Of a stretch of DNA of 25,362 nt, positions 7,060 through 14,730 are shown piece by piece (position 1 is the stretch's first letter; each line of letters opens with the position of its first letter). The stretch is from assembly GCA_964394585.1 (NCBI GenBank), contig CAYMYI010000057.1:1-25362 (forward strand). The letters are read 5' to 3'. The position numbers and the translations under genes were made by a program. This DNA comes from CAYUJH01 sp964394585. Lineage in GTDB: Bacteria; Bacteroidota; Bacteroidia; Cytophagales; Flammeovirgaceae. Under the pieces are notes generated by a model. The model was not told where the DNA came from. It worked only from the letters and a program-made list of their open reading frames with translations, and searched no databases.

Positions 7060-7929
7060 CAATACATTCAAACTATTAGGGATCACTTCGCAATGTAAAA
7101 CGGAGTGCTCCATTTTTTTGGGTTCTCCATCGAGGTGTACTTTTTCCCCTTCTTCGGTAAATACTTCGATATGCCTACCCCGAATCACCTCTAAGTACTC
7201 GCTTTTGTGCAACGTTTTGGTAAACGTGCGAATTGCCAACGGTAGTACTTCGTAAAAAGGAAAGGGTTTTAGCAAACAAACATCTACTTGTCCATCGGTA
7301 ATGTCGGCTTCTGGGGCAATCCAGGCATTGTTGCCATACTGACCCGCATTGGCAAGGGTAAGGCTAAAGACTTCGCGTTCAAACGGTTTGCCGTCTACTT
7401 CAAAGCGATAGCGCTTCGGGCGGTGCGTCTGAAACTCTTCTAATACCGATTTAGCATAGGTAGTAAGCCCACGCGAAGTACTTTGGGCAAAAGTATGGCT
7501 CACTTGGGCATCGAAACCAAAGCCTGCCGTACAGAAAAAAGATGTAGCGTTTACTTTGCAAGTATCAATCGCGATATGTTTCGGATTGAACAATAGTTTC
7601 AGGGCGTTTTTGGTTTCTAACGGAATGCCCAAATGCCTGGCAAGCCCATTGCCCGAGCCTGCTGGTAAAATTCCCAGGGTAGTTTCGGAGTGAATCAACG
7701 CTTTAGCCACTTCGTTGACGGTGCCATCGCCGCCATAGGCAAATACATATCCGTACGATTCATCCACAGCCTGATGAGCTAGGGCGGTTGCATGCCCTTC
7801 GTGCTCGGTAAATACAATCTCGATGTGGTCGTAGCGTAGTTTCAGCTCATGATATATCGAATACGGTATTTCTTTCTTACGCGAAGTCCCCGAAATGGGA
7901 TTGATGATAAACATGATGGAGTTTTGCAA
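7051..7929 (-). CDS. Diacylglycerol-kinase-family lipid kinase (YegS/BmrU type)
   Basis: Predicted to phosphorylate a lipid such as diacylglycerol at the inner face of the membrane. The 292-residue product shows the DAGK catalytic domain: IINPISGTS at the N-terminus, the nucleotide-binding GGDGTVNEV at 66-74, and GILPAGSGNGLARHL at 86-100, followed by a C-terminal beta-sandwich domain with DGQVDVCLLKP and VHLDGEP. The length is normal. An alternative start five codons in (MFIINP) is equally plausible. It lies 50 bases behind the DUF218 gene and may be co-transcribed with it. The substrate cannot be assigned from sequence. Confidence 0.9.
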   Translation of the reverse strand: MQNSIMFIINPISGTSRKKEIPYSIYHELKLRYDHIEIVFTEHEGHATALAHQAVDESYGYVFAYGGDGTVNEVAKALIHSETTLGILPAGSGNGLARHLGIPLETKNALKLLFNPKHIAIDTCKVNATSFFCTAGFGFDAQVSHTFAQSTSRGLTTYAKSVLEEFQTHRPKRYRFEVDGKPFEREVFSLTLANAGQYGNNAWIAPEADITDGQVDVCLLKPFPFYEVLPLAIRTFTKTLHKSEYLEVIRGRHIEVFTEEGEKVHLDGEPKKMEHSVLHCEVIPNSLNVLVG

Positions 7930-7979
7930 ATGAAGGGCGTTTTTTGGTGAATATTTAAAGGGGTTTCAAGCTGGTAAGA

Positions 7980-8744
7980 CTAGGCATATCCTACTATTTT
8001 ATAAATGAGATACCCGGCTATTTCGTGCAATAATACAGAACAGGTAGCTAATGCCGATTGCGAAGGCAGTAAAAGCATTGGGTGAAATTCTGCATCGCGG
8101 GTATAAAAGTCGGTAGGGAAGGGGATCACTTCTACGTTTTCGTGGGTAAAACACGCCACCGATCGGCGCATATGAAACGCTGAAGTTACGAGAATTACCG
8201 GCTGCTTAGCAGCATTTTCACGGAGCCATTGAGCAGCATACACAGCATTTTCGTGGGTGTTGCGGGCTTGTTCTTCTATAGAGATTGCGGAAGCAGGCAC
8301 TCCCGAAAGTACCAGCAGATGTTTTAACTGTGCCGCCTCGCTAAACACTTCGCCGGATAGCCGTGTGAAGTTTCCTGTAATCAGAATGCGGTTAATGTAG
8401 CCACGTTTGTACAGCTCGAGCGTATGAAGCACTCGATCGGCGCCTTTGTTTAAATAAACGCGATCTTTAGGCGATTTCATGGGGTTGATAACGCCGGAAA
8501 GCACTACACCGACTGCGTTATTGTGGGGTAGTGCAGCCCAAGGTTTAGGGGGCTGTTCCCACCAAAGCATAGCAAAGTTTACCAGAAAAGAATTAGAACA
8601 GAGGTAGAGCAGCAAAAAAGCACTCCACAAAGCACGTTTTTGGCGAGTCCGCCGCTTGGTAAAAAGCGCATAAAGCAGTAACAAAAAAAACCAACTTAGG
8701 GGGAGTAAAAAAAAGTCGAGGGTTTTAGATAGAAAATAGAACAT
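7980..8744 (-). CDS. YdcF/ElyC-like DUF218 membrane protein
   Basis: The 254-residue product has two N-terminal membrane segments (about residues 8-28 and 40-60) and then a DUF218 domain outside the membrane. The domain shows GVVLSGV at 79-85, the NKGADRVLHTLELYKRG block, ILITGN, EEQARNTHENA at 157-167 and VILVTSAFHMRRS at 183-195, the conserved active-site-like segments of this family. E. coli members include SanA, YdcF and ElyC, the last needed for peptidoglycan and lipid-carrier metabolism at low temperature. Biochemistry is unresolved. It lies 91 bases after the sigma-54 activator on the same strand, and no promoter or terminator is obvious between them. Confidence 0.88.
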   Translation of the reverse strand: MFYFLSKTLDFFLLPLSWFFLLLLYALFTKRRTRQKRALWSAFLLLYLCSNSFLVNFAMLWWEQPPKPWAALPHNNAVGVVLSGVINPMKSPKDRVYLNKGADRVLHTLELYKRGYINRILITGNFTRLSGEVFSEAAQLKHLLVLSGVPASAISIEEQARNTHENAVYAAQWLRENAAKQPVILVTSAFHMRRSVACFTHENVEVIPFPTDFYTRDAEFHPMLLLPSQSALATCSVLLHEIAGYLIYKIVGYA

Positions 8745-8835
8745 AGGCGGCTTCAGTCGATTTCAGGGAATGCATCGGCGGGGAACGGACAGGCTAGAGG
8801 ATGGGTGCACAGTACACTTTTCTAGTGCCAATGTA

Positions 8836-10359
8836 TTATTCCTTAAATTGCTCTAAATCAATGTTGTATTTTTTTATTTTTTTACGGATAGTTTCCGTGT
8901 TAGTGCCCAGCCCCATGGCACGTTGGGCTTGGGTAAGGTTTCCTCGGAACATCCGTAGTACTTTTTCGATATGTGCTTTTTCAACATCGGTCCATAGCAG
9001 GGATGCCTTTTCGCCTTTAGCCATGCGCTCCATGCGTTTAGGAAGAAAACTTTTGGGTACTTCTTCCGGTGCATTTTCATCTTCCATCATCACATAGAAA
9101 TATTCAATCATGTGTTCCATCTCGCGCACATTCCCATGGAAAGGATAGGCTAAGATAGCATCTTTGAGCTCTTTGCTTAGCTTTATAGGCTTTTTTCTGC
9201 CGTATCGCGCTTGCATTTTCCGCAATAAGAAGTTGAGCAATTCGAGGCGCTCTTCTTTTTTACGTTCTCGCAAAGGCGGGATTTCGAGCTCTACTACTGC
9301 TAGGCGGTAGTACAAATCTTGGCGGAACTTGCCATCCACCACGTCTTGAATTAAATCGCGGTTGGTAGCAGCGATGATGCGCACATCGACCGGGATTTCT
9401 TTGTTATCGCCAATACGCATGATGGTTTTTTCTTGCAGTACTCTTAATAACGATTGCTGCATATTTGGCGAAATATCTCCGATTTCGTCGAGGAAAATCG
9501 TACCTCCTTCGTAGTCTTCAAAAAAACCTTTTTGGTCTTTTTGTGCACCGGTAAATGCCCCTTTTATATAGCCAAAAAGACGCGATTCAAGCAACTGATC
9601 GCTAAGAGAAGCACAATTAATTTCGAGGTAAGGCTTTTGGTTTCGATCAGAGTTTTCGTGGATAAACCGCGCCATCTCGCCTTTACCTACTCCGTTTTCA
9701 CCGTAGATGAGCACACGGCAGTCGGTTTTAGCGGCTAGCAATGCCTGTTTTATCGAAGGAGTGAGCGATTCGGTTTCTAGAAAGTTTTTGTTATCTGAAC
9801 TCACCGATTTACCTTCTGACCCTCTTTTCTCTAAGCTGCGTTCTCGCGCTTCGAGGTGAACCGGTACCGACGATTGTTCTACTTCAAGCTCTACCAATTC
9901 GGGAACCGATTCTGACAGGTTTCCACCCCTTGGAGGGCGAAACGTGATAAGCTTGGTTTGAAACCGCTTTTGGAAGTGAATCATCGACCAAACGATACGC
10001 ATTGAGGTAGTGCCTAATGGCACAAAGCACCAAATTTCGAAGTCAGCGTATTTTTTTATCTCTTTTTCTACCTTCGCTTTTATTTCTTTTACATCGGCAA
10101 TGTCTTGTAAATCAACAGGGGTAGGCTCAATCAGATGGGTAGGGAAATGGGTGTTTAAAAAATGAGTAATCCTCGATAGTTTTTTATCTGATTTAAGGTC
10201 TTTTTCAGAAGTTAAAATAATGTGCTTATCGTAACCTTTATAATAATTGTTATGAAATAGAAAAAGCGGACCTTTTGTATTGATTTGCTCACTTTTTCCC
10301 GCCATTGTGAGGTCGAGCATATGATCGTACCAAGAGATTAAAATTTTTTTTACTGCCAT
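8836..10359 (-). CDS. RtcR-like sigma-54-dependent activator with N-terminal CARF-type domain
   Basis: Bacterial enhancer-binding protein of 507 residues. The C-terminal two thirds are standard: Walker A GENGVGKG (220-227), the sigma-54 contact loop GAFTGA (267-272), Walker B GGTIFLDE (285-292), ATNRD (331-335), and a Fis-type helix-turn-helix at about 473-500 (LTQAQRAMGLGTNTETIRKK). The N-terminal ~160 residues have no response-regulator receiver or GAF pattern. They follow the layout of E. coli RtcR: an opening beta strand with ISWYDHMLD, a central helical part, then FVPLGTTSMRIVWSMI (112-127) and TKLITFRPPR (135-144), corresponding to RtcR's ITTGTHVAQICW and RLIQSSPPR. That region is a CARF domain, which senses RNA ends or cyclic oligonucleotides in known members. 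The gene lies 2 bases behind the kinase gene, so they form one operon. The RtcR assignment is from memory of motifs, not an alignment run. Confidence 0.85.
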   Translation of the reverse strand: MAVKKILISWYDHMLDLTMAGKSEQINTKGPLFLFHNNYYKGYDKHIILTSEKDLKSDKKLSRITHFLNTHFPTHLIEPTPVDLQDIADVKEIKAKVEKEIKKYADFEIWCFVPLGTTSMRIVWSMIHFQKRFQTKLITFRPPRGGNLSESVPELVELEVEQSSVPVHLEARERSLEKRGSEGKSVSSDNKNFLETESLTPSIKQALLAAKTDCRVLIYGENGVGKGEMARFIHENSDRNQKPYLEINCASLSDQLLESRLFGYIKGAFTGAQKDQKGFFEDYEGGTIFLDEIGDISPNMQQSLLRVLQEKTIMRIGDNKEIPVDVRIIAATNRDLIQDVVDGKFRQDLYYRLAVVELEIPPLRERKKEERLELLNFLLRKMQARYGRKKPIKLSKELKDAILAYPFHGNVREMEHMIEYFYVMMEDENAPEEVPKSFLPKRMERMAKGEKASLLWTDVEKAHIEKVLRMFRGNLTQAQRAMGLGTNTETIRKKIKKYNIDLEQFKE

Positions 10360-10361
10360 AA

Positions 10362-10826
10362 TTAAGAAGGTTTAATCCACTCAATATCGTTAGAGTAATA
10401 TTTTAAATAGTGTACCGTTTTGCAGAAATGCTGATGTTGCCTTTCTATCACATATTCGGGAACATTCGAACGGTTTTTCCCTGCGGCTAGGTCTGCTTTA
10501 ATTCTTTTCTTACACGTTTCTAAAGGAGTATCAAATACTAAAAAACGGATTTTTGTAGGGGTGATTTCGCTAATAAGTTCATCTAAGTAGTTCAGTTCAA
10601 CATTAGTTGCATCAAACACTACGTTACCGTTGGCTATCTTTTCTTTTAATATTCGATACGATTCTTGAAATACGCGTTTATTGACCGATTGATCGTTTAT
10701 ATCGCCGGTGAACTGTTCGCGCAAGGAATCGGTCGAAACAATAGTATGCTTCGGGTAATTTTTTTGCACATACGTAGTTTTTCCACTTCCGCTAATGCCC
10801 ACAGTGATGATAAGCGTATGTTCCAT
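10362..10826 (-). CDS. Polynucleotide-kinase-like P-loop protein
   Basis: A 154-residue single-domain P-loop kinase resembling the 5'-kinase domain of T4/bacterial Pnkp (AAA_33 group). Visible are Walker A GISGSGKTT (10-18), the phosphoacceptor-binding STDSLRE (31-37) followed by FTGD, the NVVFDATN strand (68-75), and a lid region with RIKADL and Arg119. Such enzymes transfer phosphate from ATP to 5'-OH ends of RNA or DNA. Small-molecule kinases share the fold, so the substrate is an inference. No phosphatase or ligase domain is attached. I choose the Met of MEHTLIITVG. A Met at 10871 would add 15 residues not expected in the family. The gene is directly upstream of the RtcR-like activator, which suggests RNA-end metabolism. 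Confidence 0.8.
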   Translation of the reverse strand: MEHTLIITVGISGSGKTTYVQKNYPKHTIVSTDSLREQFTGDINDQSVNKRVFQESYRILKEKIANGNVVFDATNVELNYLDELISEITPTKIRFLVFDTPLETCKKRIKADLAAGKNRSNVPEYVIERQHQHFCKTVHYLKYYSNDIEWIKPS

Positions 10827-11016
10827 GAGTAACCTGCGTTGCCACAGAGGTTCATTTCTAAAAGTATTCATAGCTGTAGTTTGTATGGTTGTTCGATGGG
10901 TATACTCACAAAAAACAGCAGTAAAATGAGTAGCTCGTTTATACTCAGTGAGTTAGTAAAAACCTCCGAATGGTAAGATACTCATATTTTTAGAGTTACC
11001 TCGCAATTATTGAGTA
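10826..11016. promoter_or_regulatory. Cluster of TGAGTA/TACTCA hexamers upstream of the kinase-activator operon
   Basis: Six exact copies of the hexamer occur: TGAGTA at 10826-10831, 10927-10932 and 11011-11016; TACTCA at 10903-10908, 10942-10947 and 10979-10984. A near copy TGAGTT lies at 10949-10954. The first overlaps the kinase start codon. ACTCAGTGAGT at 10943-10953 is an 11-base palindrome, and 10927/10942 form an inverted pair with a 9-base spacer. About 0.1 exact copies would be expected by chance in this length at even base composition. Repeated half-sites are what an enhancer-binding activator would use. No clear -24/-12 promoter (GG-N10-GC) is seen in the region. Confidence 0.55.
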
Positions 11017-11018
11017 GT

Positions 11019-11975
11019 TTACGCTACGGGAGGGGGCATATCAGGGTTGGGAGTTGGGTAAGCTTTTTCAGCCATTTCTCTACCGGCAGTATACATTTTT
11101 TGTAGGCGGTCGGGATCTGTATCATAGACCGATTCCATCACTTGTGGTAAGAACACAAACGTGTGCGGGATATTTCTATTTTGGTAAATAAACCGCTCGA
11201 TAGCTTCGTCGTTTTTAGAAACTTCTACATTGCTGATGTCTACGTAGCGCGAGAGAACATCTAATACATTTTTAATTTCAAACGTTTCGGGGAGCACTCG
11301 GTAGTTTTCGGGGCGCGAGTATATCGAAACCGATTCTGAAACAGAGGGGTATTGGTCTAAAATGAAGCCTGTACCGATGTGGTCGCGTACGCCGCCATCA
11401 AACAGGTACAGTTCATCTTCTAAGTTATGGTGGCTAATGATTGCCTCAGGGTCTATTTCGTTGCGTGTCATTTCGATTGGGTTGGTGAAAATGGGAATAG
11501 AAGAGGAGGCATTTACAGCTTTTAAAAACTGTGGATAGGTAAGTTTTTTAAGCCGGAAGTAAACCCGGGCTCCGGTACGAAAATCCACAGCGCCCACAAT
11601 ACACTCAGGGTAGACACCTTGTTTATAGGTTTCAAAATCTTCTGCGGAAACTACTTTGGCGAGCGTATCTTCTAGGGCATCTTGTCTCCCAAAATAGGGT
11701 TTTCCTGCTACAAAGTTGGCAAGCACTCGCTTTACGTTTAAATTACCGTTACGCTTTACGGGGCGTTGGCTAAAAAAGTCGTCGAGGTCGAAATTTAAAA
11801 TTAGTTTTTTAATTTGTTCGAACTTGCCCAGAGCAAGCGGTACCGATAAAATGGAACCGGCTGAAATTCCCGAAATAATCTCGGGGCGAAAGTTTTTTTC
11901 TTGCATAAGTACTTCGGCAGCCCCAAAGATTCCTCCGATTTTGGTGCCCCCACCGGAAAGTCCTAGATGTTTCAT
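11019..11975 (-). CDS. Patatin-like phospholipase
   Basis: Predicted lipid acyl hydrolase with a Ser-Asp dyad, 318 residues, no signal peptide. The oxyanion-hole GGGTK is at 8-12, the nucleophile elbow GISAG at 36-40 with Ser38, and the catalytic DGGVRD at 193-198 with Asp193. An ASSSIP segment (156-161) and a helical C-terminus complete the domain. Such proteins range from housekeeping lipases to phospholipase effectors of anti-phage systems (CapV in CBASS), and nothing in the sequence fixes which. No extra sensor domain is fused. It follows the SixA-like gene by 33 bases and precedes the kinase-RtcR operon, separated from it by the hexamer-rich leader. Confidence 0.9.
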   Translation of the reverse strand: MKHLGLSGGGTKIGGIFGAAEVLMQEKNFRPEIISGISAGSILSVPLALGKFEQIKKLILNFDLDDFFSQRPVKRNGNLNVKRVLANFVAGKPYFGRQDALEDTLAKVVSAEDFETYKQGVYPECIVGAVDFRTGARVYFRLKKLTYPQFLKAVNASSSIPIFTNPIEMTRNEIDPEAIISHHNLEDELYLFDGGVRDHIGTGFILDQYPSVSESVSIYSRPENYRVLPETFEIKNVLDVLSRYVDISNVEVSKNDEAIERFIYQNRNIPHTFVFLPQVMESVYDTDPDRLQKMYTAGREMAEKAYPTPNPDMPPPVA

Positions 11976-12008
11976 AGATGTGTGTGTAGTTTAAAGGTTT
12001 TATTTTAT

Positions 12009-12494
12009 CTAAAATACGGTTTTGAAATTAACTAACCTGCCCGATTTGTGGGTAAGCATATTCCAGGAGTCCATCTCAAATTGTATGATGGCAGCACTTC
12101 CAGGCGGAAAGCTCATGAAAGGTTCGTCGGTAAAGTACTCTGCCACATAGCTCACTGTAGGGTTATGCGCTACAATGGCTACTGTTTCAGTGGTATTGTC
12201 TAACGAGCTAATGAAGGAAAGCATATCGTTCACGGAAGCATTATACAGTTCCTCGTGCATTTTCACATGTTCTGTTGAAAGCCCAATGGCAGGGGCAATC
12301 AACTTGGCAGTGTTCAGGGCTCTCACAGCCGTACTGCAAAATAGCTGAGGGTACATAATGCCTTGTTCTTTGAGTAAATACCCTAGTTCATTCGCATCGG
12401 ATTTTCCTTTAGCGGTAAGTTTGCGTTGGCTGTCTTCAGTGAGCATGGGTTGTTCTGCTTGGGCGTGCCGTACGAGGATTAATGTTTTCGCCAT
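12009..12494 (-). CDS. SixA-like histidine phosphatase
   Basis: Short histidine-phosphatase-superfamily protein of 161 residues. It has the catalytic LVRHAQAE with Arg9 and phospho-acceptor His10, Arg58 in the CSTAVRALNTA segment, and the second catalytic His110 in IVAHNPTVSYV. Size and sequence correspond to SixA, which in E. coli dephosphorylates a phosphohistidine on a phosphorelay or PTS protein. The Bacteroidota target is unknown. It is the first gene of the minus-strand run, divergent from the HMG-CoA lyase gene, and probably co-transcribed with the patatin gene. Confidence 0.9.
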   Translation of the reverse strand: MAKTLILVRHAQAEQPMLTEDSQRKLTAKGKSDANELGYLLKEQGIMYPQLFCSTAVRALNTAKLIAPAIGLSTEHVKMHEELYNASVNDMLSFISSLDNTTETVAIVAHNPTVSYVAEYFTDEPFMSFPPGSAAIIQFEMDSWNMLTHKSGRLVNFKTVF

Positions 12495-12641
12495 AATTTC
12501 GGTTAATCTTGTAAGACTGGCTTACCATAGTGCTTGAAATCTGCTGTCTGTATTTTGGGTAAGCTAGTATAGCTAGGTGGAAAGTATCTTGAAATTTTAT
12601 AATGAAGTTGCAAAATTTCTGCAATCGCAGCAATTGTAACG

Positions 12642-12649
12642 TAAATTTG
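12642..12649 (+). promoter_or_regulatory. Predicted -7 element of the HMG-CoA lyase gene promoter
   Basis: TAAATTTG matches TAnnTTTG exactly and is 26 bases upstream of the start codon. A loose TTTCTG at 12616-12621 lies at a suitable -33 distance. Confidence 0.5.
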
Positions 12650-12675
12650 ATGGAAAAATAGTAAAAAAACTGACT

Positions 12676-13524
12676 ATGAAAATGATTGAATGTCCTCGGG
12701 ACGCTATGCAAGGGTTGCCTAATTTTATCCCTACGGAAGAGAAAGTAGCTTACTTGAATACCCTGCTTGCTGTGGGGTTTGATACCATCGACTTTGGTAG
12801 TTTTGTGTCGCCGAAAGCAATCCCCCAAATGCGCGATACCGCCGAAGTGTTGCAACAGCTCGACCTACAGCATACAAAGTCGGCATTATTGGCAATCGTA
12901 GCCAACCAACGCGGGGCGAAGCAGGCATGTGAGTTTGAGCAAATCGGTTACTTAGGCTTTCCGCTATCGTTATCAGAAACTTTTCAGCAGCGAAATACCA
13001 ACCGAAGCATTGCCGAAGCGCTAGAAGACATCGAAAACATGCAAAAACTTGTAGAAAAGCATCGTAAAACATTGGTAGTTTACCTTTCCATGGGGTTTGG
13101 TAATCCGTATGATGAACCATACAGCCCCGAAACGGTACGCACCTTTGTGGAAAAACTCGATGAGTTAGGAGTGCAGATTATTTCCTTAGCCGATACCATT
13201 GGCAGCTCGACACCTAGCCTGATTCAAGCATTGTTTGAAGAACTCATTCCCGCATTCCCGCATGTCGAATTCGGCGCACATTTTCATTCAACACCTCAAA
13301 GTGCAGCAGAAAAAATACGAGCAGCATACCGTGCCGGGTGTCAACGCATCGACTCAGCAATCGGAGGTATGGGAGGGTGCCCCATGGCGAAAGATGACCT
13401 TACGGGTAACATTGCTACCGAAACCCTTTTGCAAGTACTGGAAACCGAAGGAGCCTTACCCCCTTCTTTCAACCACGACGCTTTTGCAAAAGCAAGCCAG
13501 CATAAAATTCAGCTTTTTGGCTAA
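12676..13524 (+). CDS. Hydroxymethylglutaryl-CoA lyase-like enzyme
   Basis: TIM-barrel enzyme of the HMGL/DRE family, expected to cleave HMG-CoA to acetyl-CoA and acetoacetate in leucine degradation. The 282-residue product starts close to the active site: ECPRDAM at 5-11 with the conserved Arg8-Asp9 pair, FGSFVSPKAIPQM at 40-52, metal-binding His202 and His204 in AHFHST, and the flexible-loop Cys235 in GMGGCPMAKDDLTGN. Compared with classical HMG-CoA lyases the first motif reads CPRDAM instead of GPRDGL and the histidine motif HFHST instead of HCHDT. I recall similar forms in other Bacteroidota annotated as HMGL, but the substrate is less certain than the fold. It has its own predicted promoter. 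No leucine-pathway neighbours are present. Confidence 0.85.
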   Translation: MKMIECPRDAMQGLPNFIPTEEKVAYLNTLLAVGFDTIDFGSFVSPKAIPQMRDTAEVLQQLDLQHTKSALLAIVANQRGAKQACEFEQIGYLGFPLSLSETFQQRNTNRSIAEALEDIENMQKLVEKHRKTLVVYLSMGFGNPYDEPYSPETVRTFVEKLDELGVQIISLADTIGSSTPSLIQALFEELIPAFPHVEFGAHFHSTPQSAAEKIRAAYRAGCQRIDSAIGGMGGCPMAKDDLTGNIATETLLQVLETEGALPPSFNHDAFAKASQHKIQLFG

Positions 13525-13538
13525 TTAATTTTCACGAT

Positions 13539-13555
13539 ACTGAATAAAATTCAGT
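13539..13555 (+). terminator. AT-rich hairpin downstream of the HMG-CoA lyase gene
   Basis: ACTGAAT (13539-13545) and ATTCAGT (13549-13555) form a perfect 7-bp stem with an AAA loop, 15 bases after the stop. The following sequence (TTACTCC) lacks a real T tract, so it is a weak terminator at best. The remainder of the gap to 13675 shows no other feature. Confidence 0.35.
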
Positions 13556-13675
13556 TTACTCCTAAAAGTCTGCAAGAATTCTATTAATTTAGATACTAAA
13601 ATGAGGCTTTAGAGTGCATCGAAACTTATTACGGTGTTCAGCAAATTGGCAAGTACGCTTTAACGGTAAAATAAT

Positions 13676-14716
13676 ATGATACGCTATCTGTTTAACAAAG
13701 CATGGCAGGGTTTTTTGGTAATATTCGGGGTAGTTACCGTAGTTTTTATGTTATTTCACATTTTAGGGAAGCCAAGTTTTAAATTACCTCCTCCACACGA
13801 TAAAGCGCTGTTGAAAGAATTAGGGCTTCTTGATCCTATCCCTGTTCAATATGTCCACTATCTTAACGATTTATCCCCAATTTCCTTCCATGCCGATACC
13901 CCTGAAAACAAAGAAAAATATTCTTATTGGCGTGTACTGCCCTTGGGCGAATCGGTAATGGTTGTAAAAGCTCCTTACCTGCGTCGTTCGTTTAAATCGT
14001 TTCGCCGAGTTGATGAAATGCTGTTCGATGGGTTAGTTGGTAGCCTTATTTTAGGAGCCTCTTCCATGAGCTTTGCTTTAGTTTGTGGGATTTTCCTTGG
14101 GGTAGTTGCTGCTATGAATCACCAAAAGTTTTGGGATAATTTCTTGGTTTCCATTACCGTATTAGGCATTTCAGCCCCTTCTTTTGTGTCGGCTATTTTA
14201 ATTTCGATGATATTTGGATTTTACCTTAGCGAATATACCGGGCTTAATATGGTAGGATATTTATGGATAGATCATCCCATTGATGGGAGAATATTGCAGC
14301 TCCAAAACCTGATATTGCCTACAATAGCACTCGGAGTGCGGCCTTTGGCAATTATTACGCAGCTTATGCGAAGTTCTATGTTAGAGGTTTTATCGGAAGA
14401 TTACATACGAACGGCTCGCGCCAAAGGGCTAAGTACTTTTTGGGTGGTGTGGAAACACGGTTTGAAAAATGGCATCAAACCCGTGATTACGGCTGTATCC
14501 GGATGGTTAGTTTCGGTGTTAGGGGGAGCCTTTTTTATAGAATATATTTTTCAATGGAAAGGCATAGGCTTCAAAACAATTGATGCAGTGTTAGCACGCG
14601 ACTTACCCGTTGTAATGGGAGCCACTTTGATTGTAGCCGTTATTTTTGTGGTGGTCAATCTGTTAGTCGATTTAATTGTAGCATTTCTCGATCCCCGTGT
14701 TCGTTTATATCGTTAA
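13676..14716 (+). CDS. ABC transporter permease, Opp/Dpp (DppB-like) family
   Basis: Inner-membrane permease of 346 residues with the BPD_transp_1 domain. The N-terminal membrane helix (about 12-29) is followed by a periplasmic stretch of roughly 85 residues, then five further helices. The cytoplasmic EAA loop, which contacts the ATPase, is at DYIRTARAKGLSTFWVVWKHGLKNGIKP. The C-terminus ends with the DPRVRLYR typical of OppB/DppB. Such proteins work with a second permease, two ATPases and a binding protein to move peptides or similar solutes, but none of these is next to it. shikimate kinase follows by 14 bases, probably in one transcript with no functional link. The substrate is unknown. 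Confidence 0.92.
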   Translation: MIRYLFNKAWQGFLVIFGVVTVVFMLFHILGKPSFKLPPPHDKALLKELGLLDPIPVQYVHYLNDLSPISFHADTPENKEKYSYWRVLPLGESVMVVKAPYLRRSFKSFRRVDEMLFDGLVGSLILGASSMSFALVCGIFLGVVAAMNHQKFWDNFLVSITVLGISAPSFVSAILISMIFGFYLSEYTGLNMVGYLWIDHPIDGRILQLQNLILPTIALGVRPLAIITQLMRSSMLEVLSEDYIRTARAKGLSTFWVVWKHGLKNGIKPVITAVSGWLVSVLGGAFFIEYIFQWKGIGFKTIDAVLARDLPVVMGATLIVAVIFVVVNLLVDLIVAFLDPRVRLYR

Positions 14717-14730
14717 TTATCTGCTTTGAA

